A stretch of 64,000 nt of DNA from CADCUY01 sp964242735 (GTDB lineage: Bacteria > Actinomycetota > Actinomycetes > Actinomycetales > Quadrisphaeraceae): assembly GCA_964242735.1 (NCBI GenBank), contig CAXTAK010000018.1, positions 1 through 64,000 of the forward strand. The letters are read 5' to 3'. The notes below the pieces were generated by a model. It was not told the DNA's origin and did not search any database. It saw only the letters and a list, made by a program, of their open reading frames with translations. A program made the position numbers and the translations under genes. Below are positions 16,489-25,773 of this stretch, one piece after another; the stretch's first letter is position 1; each line of letters starts with the position of its first letter.

Positions 16489-18673
16489 ATGTCGACGCTG
16501 CTGGACGACGAGGGCACGTCGACTCCCACGCGAACGGCGATCCCGGGCCGGCTGCGGGCACTGCTCGTGCTGCTGTGCGCGGCCCTGGTCATGGTCATCG
16601 CGGCGAACTCGTCGCTGTCCCTGGCACTGCCCCGCATCGCCACCGAGCTGCGCGCGGGGCAGGCCGACCTGACGTGGGTCATCGACGGCTACTCGCTGGC
16701 CTTCGCCGCGCTGCTGCTGCCGGCGGGCATCGTCGCGGACCGCGTCGGGCGGCGCACGGTGCTGACCGCCGGGCTGCTGCTCTTCGGCGCCGCGAACCTC
16801 GCGTCGGCCTTCTCCGATGACGTCGCCACCCTCATCGCCCTGCGTGCGCTCTCCGGGGTGGGGGCCGCGGCCATCTTCCCCGTCACCCTCTCGGCCCTGA
16901 TCGACGCCTACCCCGTGGAGCGGCGCGCCTTCGCCATCGCGGTGTGGTCGGGTGTCAGCGGCGCCGGTGCCCTGGTCGGCGTCCTGGTCGGCGGTTCCCT
17001 GCTCGAGGCGTTCTGGTGGGGCAGCGTCCAGGCGGTCTTCGGCGGCGCGGCCCTGCTCCTCGTGCCCGGGGTCCTGGTCCTGGTGGCGCAGCGGCGCAAC
17101 CCGGCCCAGTCCCTCGACCCGATCGGGGCCGCGCTGTCGGTCCTCGGCCTGGGGGGGTTGGTCTACGCCGTCGTCGAGGGCGCCCGCCAGGGCGTGACCG
17201 CCGGGGTGCTCCTCGCCGCGCTCGCCGCCGTGGTGGGGATCGGCGGGTTCATCCGCCACGAGCTGAGGACGTCGCACCCCTCCCTCGACGTGCGGCTCTT
17301 CCGCCGCCGCGGGCTCGCGGCAGGCAGCCTGCTCGTCTCGCTGCAGTTCTTCGCCTCGCTGGGCGTCGTGGTCCTCGCGCCGCAGTGGCTGCAGCTGGTG
17401 CGCGGCTACTCACCCCTGCAGGCGGGCCTGGCGATGCTGGTGATGGCCGTCGGGACCGGGAACGGCATCGGGCTCTCGACGAGGCTGATGGCGCGGCGGG
17501 GACCGTGGGTGCCCGCGATCGGGGGGCTGGTGGTCATGGCCGTCGGCTTCGCCGTGCTCGCCGCCAGCCTCGGCGGCGGGCGGTTGTGGGTCCTCGCGAT
17601 CGGTCTGCTGGTCTTCGGTCAGGGCTTCGGCCTGTCCCTGACCCCGGGGACGGTGCTGATCGTCGACGGCCTGCCCGCAGAGCGGCGCTCGGTGGCCACC
17701 GCCGTCAACGACGTCACGCGCGAGGTGGGTGCGGTGCTCGGCATCACCGTGCTGTCCGGCGTGCTGATCACCCGCTACCGGGACGCCGTGACGCCCGCGG
17801 TCGCCGGCCTGCCGGAGGGCGTGTCCGCGGCGGTGAGCAGCGGGGCGGGCCAGGCGCTCGGTGCGGCCGCGTCGTTGGGCCCGCAGGGCGCGGAGGTGGT
17901 CGCTGCCGCGCGGTCGGCGTTCACCTCCGGGGTGTCCGCTGCGTTCTGGGTGGCCTCGGGGGTGCTGGTGCTCACGGCCCTGGGGGTCGGCGCCCTCGCA
18001 CCTCGCGGCGAGCGCCTCGGCGCCCCGGCGCTGCCGACGCGTCACCCGGCGGCCCTGCGGGTCGTCGGGGTGTTCGTCCTCACGGGTCTCGGCGTCGCCC
18101 TGCTGGCACGGGTCGGCACCACCTCGTTGCTCGTCCTCGGCGTCGGGGTGGTGCTGGTCAGCGTCGCGATCCTGGTGGTCCGTGACGTGCGCCACACCTC
18201 GCCGCGGGTCAGCAGCGCGGCGAGCGTCGGTGCCGCGTTCGGGATGCTGCTCACGGTCGGCGCGGTCGCGGTCGCGTCCGTGGACGGCGAGCCGGCGAGC
18301 ACGAGCCTCGTGGCCGCCACCTCGGGGGACCCGGCCGAGGTGCCTGCCGCGAGCGGGGCGACCGCCCCCTCCAGCACGCCCGCGCCGCCCACCGCGCCGG
18401 CCCTGCCCGGTGCCGTCCCCGGCAGCACGGGCCTCCCCCCGAGCCTGACCGGCACCCTCCCGCCGGTGCTGAGTCGTGCGGTCATCCCCCCCGTGCTGGG
18501 GCCACCGTCCCCCTCGTCCGCTGCGGTGTCCCCGGTGAGCCCGACATCGGCGCCCACCGCACCGCTGCCGACGGCGAGCGCGCCGAGGCCGACCCCTGGC
18601 ACGTCGACGGCGTCCGCGCCGGGGGTGACCGCACCCGGGTCGGCGACGACCAGCCCGGTGCCCACCACGCCGG
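16489..18673 (+). CDS. MFS transporter, DHA2-like, with extra TM segments and Pro/Ala-rich tail, 3' end in gap
   Basis: At least 728 codons before the scaffold gap. Residues 22-505 form a 14-segment major-facilitator protein of the DHA2 drug-efflux type, with LTWVIDGYSLAFAALLLPAG and GIVADRVGRRTVL as the loop motif and RALSGVGAAAIFPVTL after it. Beyond the normal end (ALAPRGERLG) lie about three more hydrophobic segments up to residue 595, and then a Pro/Ala/Thr/Ser-rich stretch of more than 130 residues that enters the gap. DHA2 proteins usually stop before this. GAGGAC just before ATG 16489 supports the start. Upstream open frame to 15943 crosses the pseudogene and is not used. The stop codon is not visible. 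Confidence 0.8.
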
Positions 18674-18773
18674 NNNNNNNNNNNNNNNNNNNNNNNNNNN
18701 NNNNNNNNNNNNNNNNNNNNNNNNNNNNNNNNNNNNNNNNNNNNNNNNNNNNNNNNNNNNNNNNNNNNNNNNN
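18674..18773. other. Assembly gap of 100 N
   Basis: Exactly 100 N bases, the usual placeholder for a gap of unknown size. It falls in low-complexity Pro/Ala/Thr/Ser coding sequence at the end of the transporter, which is probably why assembly failed. The 61 bases after it before the flavin reductase stop are GC-only with no clear gene end. Confidence 0.98.
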
Positions 18774-18834
18774 CCGGGGCACCGGGGCGCCCGGGTGCGG
18801 CTCGCCGGGCTCGCGATCCCGGCGGGCGGCGGGG

Positions 18835-19335
18835 TCAGGCGCTGTCGCGGGCCAGGCGCCGGAAAGCGCTCTGCGCGAACACCAGCGGGGCCACGCCCTC
18901 GTGCAGGGTCAGGGCGTGCAGGCGCATCAGGGCGATGCCGTGGTCCCCTGCGGGGAAGACCTGATCCACGGAGCACTCCAACCACGCACCAGCCCCGTGC
19001 AACAGCACCGCGCCCTCCTCGGTGGTCTCCACCGGCAGGTTCGCGAAGCGGTCGTCGACCCGACTGGCCAGCTGCCGCGCCGCGGCGTCGTGCACCTCCC
19101 CCAGCACGCTGACCCCGATGCGCGCCAGCGGCTCCAGCTGCGGCCACGTCGTGGAGGTCCACTGCACGCAGACCGCCACCAGCGGCGGGTCGAGGGAGAC
19201 CGTGACGAAGCTGGAGGCGACCATGCCCCGCGGGCTCCCGTCGACCACGCCGCACAGCGCGACGACACCGCTGGGGAAGGTCCCGAACGCCTGGCGCAGC
19301 ACCGCTGGGTCCATCTGCTCGGACGTCACGCGCAC
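18835..19335 (-). CDS. Flavin reductase-like domain protein
   Basis: A protein of 166 residues with the FMN-binding split-barrel fold of NAD(P)H:flavin reductases (HpaC/HsaB type). Key stretches are FGTFPSGVVALCG, RGMVASSFVTVSLDPPLVAVCV, SVLGEVHDAAARQLAS and DHGIALMRLHALTL near the C-terminus. Such proteins supply reduced FMN or FAD to a partner monooxygenase, but none lies next to it, so the partner may be elsewhere or beyond the gap. The GTG at 19335 has GGGGAG six bases upstream; GTG 19329 and ATG 19314 are alternatives. Confidence 0.82.
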   Translation of the reverse strand: MRVTSEQMDPAVLRQAFGTFPSGVVALCGVVDGSPRGMVASSFVTVSLDPPLVAVCVQWTSTTWPQLEPLARIGVSVLGEVHDAAARQLASRVDDRFANLPVETTEEGAVLLHGAGAWLECSVDQVFPAGDHGIALMRLHALTLHEGVAPLVFAQSAFRRLARDSA

Positions 19336-19485
19336 CGACTGCTCCCCCGCTCCCTGCTCGGCCAGCTGGTCCGCCCCGGGTAGACCGGGACGCTGGCGGC
19401 ACCGACCATCATGGCCGCGCTCGCCGACCGCGATCGCCCCGGCACCCGATCCACCCCCGCAACCCGCCCCCGTGACCACTGGCCC

Positions 19486-19994
19486 TCAGCCCGCGACGCT
19501 GCTGGCGCCCGCGGCGGACAGCTCCCCGGCCTCGCGCACCAGCCCCGCGAGACCACCGACGTCCACGGGGCCCAGCCCGGTGGAGCGCACGCAGCTGGGC
19601 TCGCACGACACCCGGCCCGGCTGGCCGGCGCGGGCCTCGACGAGGTGCTGGCCGTCGCGGACGGCGGACACGTGCAGCGGGAGGTGCCGCTCCTGGGTCG
19701 CCCGCCCGATCAGGGACCGCACCACCGGCTCCTCCGCCGAGGACGGTCGGCGGTCGAAGGTGCTGCAGCCGAGCATCCGCCCAGCGCCACGATCTGCCGG
19801 TCGAGGTCGGGCGCCGCCGCGACCACCAGCGCGTCGGTGCGCCGCAGCTGATCCTCGCGCCCATCCGCTGCGGGGCACCACTGCTCGATCCCGCCGACGC
19901 CCTCGTCCACAGGCGCGATCACGCTCCGCACACCGCGTGCGCGCCGGGGACCAGCGCCACCCGCCTCGGGGGCCAGACAGCAGGTGGACCTCAC
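19486..19994 (-). pseudogene. Frameshifted ORF of unknown family
   Basis: Two minus-strand frames carry protein-like sequence that seems to have been one gene. From 19994 the first part reads LAPEAGGAGPRRARGVRSVI, IEQWCPAADGREDQLRRTD and ALVVAAAPDLDRQIVALG. At about 19770 it goes out of frame, and the neighbouring frame continues with MLGCSTFDRRPSSAEEPVVR, SLIGRATQERHLPLHVSAV and VRSTGLGPVDVGGLAGLV, ending near 19486. Joined, this would be about 170 residues. I do not recognise the family. It could be a real gene with a sequencing error or a true frameshift. No ribosome-binding site of note is seen. The remaining bases 19336-19485 hold nothing clear. Confidence 0.4.
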
Positions 19995-20848
19995 GCATCG
20001 TCGAGGGAGGTCGCCCTCAGCGACGCGTAGAGCGTGCGCAACCGCTCGCCGGCCGGTGTTCCCGCCAAGCCGAGCAGGGTGGCGTCCAGCTCGTCGAGCA
20101 CGGTGCCCCCCGCCGGGGGGGTCGCCGGCAGTGGCGGCAGCGGCCCGCGCGACGTCCAGAAGCCCGTGAGGGAGTCGGCCAGCGGTCGCTCCTCGCGCGG
20201 CGCGACGCCCGGCGACGAGCGTGACCCCTCACCGGGGGCCCGCTGCAGCGCCGAGACCTGGGCGAGCAGCGACGCGCGGTCGACCCCGCGCAGGGTCAGC
20301 ACCCCGAAGGGCTCGGTGTCGAGCCACTCCGCGAGCAGGTACACCACGGCCGCCGCGTGCTTGCAGGGGTCGCCGTAGTCCGGGCACGAGCAGTCGAAGC
20401 GCGCGTCGGCGAGGGACTCGGGGAACAGCGCGAGCCCGGCACCGAGGGTGAGCTGCTCGAAGTCCTCCGGCATCACCCCGCCCAGGACGGCCGCGAGCAC
20501 CGCGGGTGCGTCGGCGACGGCCTCAGCCAGATCGGTCCGGGTCTCCGCGTCCCACGTCGAGAAGGTGAGGCTGGTGCTGTACGGCGTGGGGCGGCTGCCC
20601 TGCACCTGCGAGCGCACCCGACCCGGCCCGACGTCGAGGTCGAGCACCTGCCCGGCCCGGGCGTAGGTGCGCCCGCGCTGCACCCGACCAGCGCCGGCGA
20701 CCTCCTCCATCGCGTCGACGAACCGCCGACCCCACCAGGTGGTCGCGAACGCCCCCCGGGTCGAGCGGGCCCGCAGGCCGTTGCCGGCGATGCGCCTGCT
20801 CGGCGGGAAGGGACCGTCCCACGGCGGGCTGGAGGAGGTGGGACCCAT
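19991..20848 (-). CDS. SWIM zinc-finger protein
   Basis: A 285-residue protein whose centre has the SWIM motif CSCPDYGDPCKHAAAVVYLL (CxC, spacer, CxH) at about residues 140-160. Before it are STRGAFATTWWGRRFVDAME and RVQRGRTYARAGQVLDLDV, a combination common in actinobacterial SWIM proteins encoded beside an SNF2 helicase. SWIM domains bind zinc and probably DNA or protein. The ATG at 20848 shares one base with the helicase TGA (TGATG), so the two are coupled and likely act as a complex. The upstream extension seen in the longer open frame lies wholly within the helicase gene and is rejected. Confidence 0.88.
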   Translation of the reverse strand: MGPTSSSPPWDGPFPPSRRIAGNGLRARSTRGAFATTWWGRRFVDAMEEVAGAGRVQRGRTYARAGQVLDLDVGPGRVRSQVQGSRPTPYSTSLTFSTWDAETRTDLAEAVADAPAVLAAVLGGVMPEDFEQLTLGAGLALFPESLADARFDCSCPDYGDPCKHAAAVVYLLAEWLDTEPFGVLTLRGVDRASLLAQVSALQRAPGEGSRSSPGVAPREERPLADSLTGFWTSRGPLPPLPATPPAGGTVLDELDATLLGLAGTPAGERLRTLYASLRATSLDDA

Positions 20849-23800
20849 CAGTCCCCCACCGCGTCGGCACCGAGGGTCAGCAGCTCGCGCAGGTCGGCCG
20901 TCGACAGCTCCGTCAGCCACCCCTCACCGGTGCCGACGACGAGCTCTGCCAGCTCGCGCTTCGCCGTCATCAGCGCGTCGATGCGCTCCTCGACGGTGCC
21001 GACGCACACCAGCTTGCGCACCTGCACCTGCTTGGTCTGCCCGATGCGGAAGGCGCGGTCGGTGGCCTGGTCCTCCACCGCGGGGTTCCACCACCGGTCG
21101 AGGTGGATCACGTGGTTGGCGGCCACCAGGTTCAGGCCCGTGCCCCCGGCCTTCAGGCTCAGGAGCATCACCGGGGGCCCGTCCTCACCGCTGAAGCGGG
21201 CGACCATCGCCTCGCGCCCGGCCCGGGGGACCCCGCCGTGCAGGAACGGGACGTCGGTGCCGTACCGAGCGGCCAGGTGCGGGGCGAGCATCGCGCCGAA
21301 CTCCCGGTACTGGGTGAAGCACAGCGCCCGCTCACCGTCGGCGACGACCGCGTCGAGGACGTCGTCGACCAGCGCCAGCTTGCCGGAGCGGTGCTGCCCG
21401 CGGCGCAGCAGCGGTGAGCCGTCGGCGAGCAGGTGGGCGGGGTGGTTGCACACCTGCTTCAGGCGGGTCAGCGTCGCCAGCACCAGACCCCTGCGCTGGA
21501 CGCCGCCACCTGCGGCGTCGGCCTCGGCGACGCGCGCGAGCATGTCGTCGACGACCGCCTGGTACAGGGAGGCCTGCTCGGCGGTGAGGTTCGCGCGCAC
21601 CACCATCTCGAGCTTGGCGGGCAGGTCGGAGATCACCGCGGGGTCGGTCTTGAGCCGGCGGAGCACGAACGGTCGGGTGAGGGTGGCGAGCAGGGTGGTG
21701 GCGGCCTCGTCGGCGTGGCGCTCGATGGGGACGGCGAAGCGCTCGCGGAACGCCGAGACGGAACCGAGCAGGCCCGGGTTGGTGAAGTCGAGGATGGAGC
21801 GCAGCTCGTCGAGGCGGTTCTCCACCGGGGTGCCGGTCAGTGCCACGCGGTGCGCGGGGGGCCCGTCGGCAGCGGTGGGCGCGGCGACCGCGCGGACCGC
21901 CCGTGCGGCGCGGGTGCCGGAGTTCTTCACGTGCTGCGCCTCGTCGAGGGCCACCCGCTGCCAGGACGTCGCGGCGAGGTCCTCCACGTCGCGGGTCACC
22001 AGGGCGTACGTGGTGATGACCAGGTCCGCTGCCGCGACGGCGGTGGTGAGCTCCCGGCCGTGGTGGCGCTCGGGACCGTGATGGACGTGCACGTGCAGGG
22101 TCGGAGCGAAGCGCGCGGCCTCGCGCTGCCAGTTCCCGACGACCGACATCGGGCACACCAGCAGGGTCGGGCGCCGCTCGGGCCCACCGTCGCGCTCGGG
22201 GTCCTGGCCGTCGCGCTGGCCGTCGCGCTCGGCCAGCAGGAGCGCGAGCAGCTGCACGGTCTTGCCCAGGCCCATGTCGTCAGCGAGGACCGCCCCCAGG
22301 CCCAGGCGGGCCATGAACGCCAGCCACGCCAGGCCCCGCTCCTGGTAGGGGCGCAGCTGCGCGTGCAGGGTGGTCGGCGCGGGCACGGGGGTGGCGCGGG
22401 CGTCGGCCCGGCCCGAGAGCAGGTCCCCGAGCCACCCGGTGGCGTCGATGCCCGCGACGGGCTCGGGAGGGGCGCCGTGCCCGCTGGACAGCCGTCCGAG
22501 GACGACGCCGAGGCTCGCCCGCCCGGTGCCCTGCCGGTCCAGGAAGCGCAGGCTCCGCGCGAGCCGCTCGGCGTCGATCTGCACCCACTGCCCGCGCAGG
22601 CGCACCAGCGGCTCCTTCGCCGCCGCGAGGGCCTCCAGCTCGGCCCGGGTCAGGGAGTCGTTCCCCAGGGCCACCTGCCAGGAGTAGTCCACCAGGTCGT
22701 CCCGCCCGAGGCGGGCGGTGCCGGAGACGGCGGCGCTGCCGGCGTCGGCGGTGCTGGCCCGCAGGCGCAGGGTGACCTCCGGGCGCAGCCACCGGCCGGG
22801 GAGCTGGACGGCGACGCCCACCGCGTCCAGCGCGGGCACCCCGTGGGTGACGAGGTCGACGACCTGCCCGCCGGTCAGCGGGACGTCACCGCCCGGGGCG
22901 CCGCCCAGGTCGGTGAGCAGCGGCGGGTAGGCGGCCCCGGCGCGGCCGAGCTCGGTGAGGGCGAAGGACCACGGGTCCTCCACGGCGTCCCACACCACGC
23001 CGCCGACGCCGCCGCGCACCTCGTCGGGGGTCAGGACGAGGCTGGGGTCGTCGAGGGAGCGCAGCCGCACCTGCAGCGCCCAGCCGCCGGTGGTGTCGTC
23101 GCCGGTGGTGTGCTCCGAGGCGCTGTCGGCCCCGGTGTCGGCGGCTGTCGGCTCGGTGACGCGCAGCAGCAGCTCCACCGGTGCGCCTGCGCCGCTGGCG
23201 TGCCAGGTCGCGACAGCGGCGGCGAGGTCGGCCAGCTGCGCGGGGGTGGCGCCGGTGACCTCCGTGCCGGCGCGCAGCGACTCCACCCACGCCTCCACCG
23301 CCCTGGCGGCCGGGGGCGTGGCGGTGCCGGGCGAGCGGGCGAGGTCCGCACGGTCCGCGGTGCCGGGCTCGCTGTGGGCGCCGTCCGCGCCGTCCGCACC
23401 GACGGCTCTGTCGGCACTGGTGCGCACGAGCAGGTCGGTGAGCTCCTCGCACACCTCGCGCAGGACGTCGTCGGCGCGGCGCCCGTCGGTGGAGGCGCTG
23501 CGCTCGGCGGCCTCGGCGCGCAGCACCGGCGGCATCGAGGTGGCGGCGTCGGCGCACCAGACCCGCCACGCGGCGTCCGCCCGGGGCGCCCACCGCCCCC
23601 ACCAGGCGCCGGCGTCGGCGACCAGGTCGGGCACGACCAGGCCGGCGCGCACCCGCTCGGCCACGCGGGCGTCGACGGCGGCGAGCCAGCGCAGGTCGTC
23701 GGCGATCACGAGGCCCTCGAGGCTCGGACCCAGGGCCGCGTGGACCTCGGCGAGGACGGCGTGGGCGCGGTCGGGGTTCAGAGCGACCGACGGGACGCGC

Positions 23801-24105
23801 CACGGGCGGAGCCCCGCGCCCCCGGGCACGGGCCCCGGGGACGGCACGGGCCCGGTGGCGGTGCTGGGGAGCAGCAGGTCGACGCTGGCGCGGGCCGGGT
23901 GGAGCAGGGCCGCGGCGAGCCGAGGGGCGACGTCGCCGAGGCGGGCCGCAGCCTCGGCCGGCACCGACCCGACACCGGGGTGTGGGCGGGGGCCGGCGTG
24001 CACCCGACCGGTCGCCGCGGGGCGGCGCGCCCGGGGCTGCCCGGTGTGCTCGACCCACAGCGCCAGGGTGCGGCGGCGTGACCACACGCCGTGCACGAAC
24101 ACCAC
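20848..24105 (-). CDS. SNF2-family DEAD/DEAH-box helicase
   Basis: A 1085-residue protein. The first ~580 residues are an Ala/Asp-rich region typical of bacterial SNF2 (RapA/HelZ-like) proteins. The motor follows: Q-motif-like RPYQERGLAWLAFM, Walker A VLADDMGLGKTVQLLALLLA (near 610), motif II VALDEAQHVKNS (near 720), and motif III LTGTPVENRLDELRSIL. The second lobe has ALCFTQYREFGAML, LLSLKAGGTGLNLVAANHVI and DQATDRAFRIGQTKQVQVRK. It would translocate along duplex DNA and remodel bound proteins. It starts at GTG 24105 and ends overlapping the SWIM gene. A role in DNA repair or chromosome remodelling is inferred only. Confidence 0.92.
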   Translation of the reverse strand: MVFVHGVWSRRRTLALWVEHTGQPRARRPAATGRVHAGPRPHPGVGSVPAEAAARLGDVAPRLAAALLHPARASVDLLLPSTATGPVPSPGPVPGGAGLRPWRVPSVALNPDRAHAVLAEVHAALGPSLEGLVIADDLRWLAAVDARVAERVRAGLVVPDLVADAGAWWGRWAPRADAAWRVWCADAATSMPPVLRAEAAERSASTDGRRADDVLREVCEELTDLLVRTSADRAVGADGADGAHSEPGTADRADLARSPGTATPPAARAVEAWVESLRAGTEVTGATPAQLADLAAAVATWHASGAGAPVELLLRVTEPTAADTGADSASEHTTGDDTTGGWALQVRLRSLDDPSLVLTPDEVRGGVGGVVWDAVEDPWSFALTELGRAGAAYPPLLTDLGGAPGGDVPLTGGQVVDLVTHGVPALDAVGVAVQLPGRWLRPEVTLRLRASTADAGSAAVSGTARLGRDDLVDYSWQVALGNDSLTRAELEALAAAKEPLVRLRGQWVQIDAERLARSLRFLDRQGTGRASLGVVLGRLSSGHGAPPEPVAGIDATGWLGDLLSGRADARATPVPAPTTLHAQLRPYQERGLAWLAFMARLGLGAVLADDMGLGKTVQLLALLLAERDGQRDGQDPERDGGPERRPTLLVCPMSVVGNWQREAARFAPTLHVHVHHGPERHHGRELTTAVAAADLVITTYALVTRDVEDLAATSWQRVALDEAQHVKNSGTRAARAVRAVAAPTAADGPPAHRVALTGTPVENRLDELRSILDFTNPGLLGSVSAFRERFAVPIERHADEAATTLLATLTRPFVLRRLKTDPAVISDLPAKLEMVVRANLTAEQASLYQAVVDDMLARVAEADAAGGGVQRRGLVLATLTRLKQVCNHPAHLLADGSPLLRRGQHRSGKLALVDDVLDAVVADGERALCFTQYREFGAMLAPHLAARYGTDVPFLHGGVPRAGREAMVARFSGEDGPPVMLLSLKAGGTGLNLVAANHVIHLDRWWNPAVEDQATDRAFRIGQTKQVQVRKLVCVGTVEERIDALMTAKRELAELVVGTGEGWLTELSTADLRELLTLGADAVGD

Positions 24106-24146
24106 GCCCGAGAGCCTAGAGCTGCCCGGGGCCTGCTCAGCGGCTG

Positions 24147-24965
24147 CTACGCGGTCTCCACCGGTGGCAGGGGGGCGCGGATCACCTCGGCGCCCTCGAT
24201 CGTGCGCACCGAGACCTCCATGACGTCCTCCCGCAGCGCCGACCCCGTCAGACTGCAGTCGACGGGCTCGACCGAGGCCACGAAGCTGCCCGCGTGGACC
24301 TCGGTGCCGTCGTCATCGACGAGGACGACGCTGTAGGTGGCGCCGGTCTCCAGCCCGGTGAGCTGCTGCAGGACCGTCTCGGTGCCCCAGGTGTGGGCGA
24401 CCACGGACGCGGTCAGGGTCACCCCGTCGGGGAGCTCGGTGAAGGCCACCGCCTCCGAGGCGCCGAGGGTGCCGGGCGGGCCGGTGACCGCGGCGGGGGG
24501 CTGGTCGAGGGTGCGGGCGAGCCCGAAGCCCCCGCCGACCCCGACGAGCAGGCTCGCCGCGGCGGCCAGCACCGCCGCGGTCGCGCGACGCTGTCGGGGC
24601 AGGCGCACGGGTGGGCCTCCCGGGGCAGGCGCGGGCTGCGCCGGAGGGCTGGTCGCGGCACTCGTGGTCTGGGCACCGGTGGTCGCGGCCAGGACGCGGT
24701 CGCGCAGCGACGGCGGCGGCAGGGCCGGACCCCCGGCACCAGCAGCGGGTGACGCCCACGGGCTCAGCGCGCCGCCCCGGCCCGCACGGCCCAGGCGCGC
24801 CACGACGTCCACGGAGACGTCGAGCTCGGACCGCGCCACGGGATCGGTGGCGAGCAGGGCGTCCAGCTCGGCGCGCTCAGCGCCGGTGAGGCCACCGCCT
24901 GCGGCGGCGCCCAGCAGCTCGTCGCGGCGCGCGGGGTCCACGGGCGCACCCCCGAGCTCACTCAC
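24147..24965 (-). CDS. Anti-sigma factor (RskA-like)
   Basis: A 272-residue single-pass membrane protein. The N-terminus (GGLTGAERAELDALLATD) is a short zinc-less anti-sigma domain, then a Pro/Ala-rich linker. One membrane helix lies near residues 130-150 (AAVLAAAASLLVGVGGGFGLA). The extracytoplasmic part has TLGASEAVAFTELPDG and VLQQLTGLETGATYSVVLVD, matching the RskA/anti-sigma-K C-terminal domain. It should hold the partner sigma factor at the membrane until cleaved by proteases. The ATG at 24965 overlaps the end of the sigma gene by eight bases. It ends 41 bp before the helicase start, which is probably a separate unit. Confidence 0.87.
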   Translation of the reverse strand: MSELGGAPVDPARRDELLGAAAGGGLTGAERAELDALLATDPVARSELDVSVDVVARLGRAGRGGALSPWASPAAGAGGPALPPPSLRDRVLAATTGAQTTSAATSPPAQPAPAPGGPPVRLPRQRRATAAVLAAAASLLVGVGGGFGLARTLDQPPAAVTGPPGTLGASEAVAFTELPDGVTLTASVVAHTWGTETVLQQLTGLETGATYSVVLVDDDGTEVHAGSFVASVEPVDCSLTGSALREDVMEVSVRTIEGAEVIRAPLPPVETA

Positions 24966-25491
24966 GGCCAGTCCTCTCCGCCTCGTCCAGCACCACGCGC
25001 ATCGCGCGCAGCCCGTAGTGCATCCGCGTCCTCAGGGTCGGGACCCCCACCCCGGTGGTCACCGCCAGCTCCGCGTACGTGCGGCCCTGCAGGTGCACGG
25101 CGACGACCACCTCGCGGTGCTCCGGCGACAGCCTCACCAGCGCCTCGGCCACGCGGAGGCGCTCGACGACGTCCTCCTCGGGGCCGCGCCCGGGCTCGCG
25201 GGCGTCATCGAGCGCGTGACCCGCTGGCCCGTCCGCCCCGCCGTCGGCCAGGAGCGGGCGGCGTCCACGCGCGCGGTGCACGTCGAGGGCGAGGTTGCGG
25301 GCGATGGCGAACAGCCAGGTGCGCAGCGACGCGCGGTCGGGGTCGTAGTGGCTGCGGGAGCGCCACGCCCTGGTGAAGACCTCCTGCACGAGGTCCTCGG
25401 CCTCACTGCGGTCCCCCACCGCCCCGACGGCGAAGCGGAAGATCGCCGCCGCGTGGTCGCGGTAGGCGTCGTCGACGTCGAACACCGCCAC
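24958..25491 (-). CDS. ECF RNA polymerase sigma factor (SigK-like)
   Basis: About 177 residues in the group-4 sigma layout. Region 2 has AAIFRFAVGAVGDRSEAEDL, VQEVFTRAWRS and RTWLFAIARNLALDVHR; region 4 has LSPEHREVVVAVHLQGRTYA and GVGVPTLRTRMHYGLRAMR. It directs polymerase to a small set of promoters and is controlled by the overlapping anti-sigma gene. GTG 25491 (or GTG 25485, with GGACGGGG just upstream) is chosen over ATG 25596 because the extra 35 residues are Pro/Arg-rich and unlike any sigma factor. The divergent secreted protein is a likely target. Confidence 0.88.
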   Translation of the reverse strand: MAVFDVDDAYRDHAAAIFRFAVGAVGDRSEAEDLVQEVFTRAWRSRSHYDPDRASLRTWLFAIARNLALDVHRARGRRPLLADGGADGPAGHALDDAREPGRGPEEDVVERLRVAEALVRLSPEHREVVVAVHLQGRTYAELAVTTGVGVPTLRTRMHYGLRAMRVVLDEAERTGRE

Positions 25492-25773
25492 CCCCGTCCT
25501 GCGCCCGACCCCTGCGGGACCCGCGACGGGGAGCCGTCCGGGACGCAGCGGGGCACAGAGTGCCACGCCCGCGGGGAGGGGCTCGTCGGGCGGCACGTCA
25601 CGGAGTGGTGTACGCCGTCTGTTCGACTTCGTTCACGTGCACTTCTCGACAACGGTCAATCCGACATGAAGCAGCCTTACGGGTGAACGCCGGACATGTC
25701 GGTGCCGTATCCCCCCTGCCGCACCGACGCGGCAGCCGGCTGAACGGCCGCGCTCCACCGACCTGGAGGAACC
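25492..25773. promoter_or_regulatory. Divergent promoter region, sigma operon and DUF4394 gene
   Basis: A 282-bp region between the leftward sigma/anti-sigma operon and the rightward DUF4394 gene. It includes a distinctly less GC-rich stretch at about 25605-25680 where promoters for both directions would fit. The sequence GGAGGA at 25764-25769 is the ribosome-binding site for ATG 25774. I looked for the SigK-type pair CCATCC/CCGAAT and did not find a clear copy. Confidence 0.45.

Noticed and set aside
18482..19402. Minus-strand ORF crossing the N gap
   Set aside because: Its continuity depends on the 100 N placeholder; the flavin reductase starts and stops outside it in another frame.
21433..24081. 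882-aa plus-strand ORF opposite the SNF2 helicase
   Set aside because: It is GC-driven antisense reading; composition is Gly/Arg/Val-rich and the opposite strand encodes a clear helicase with all motifs.
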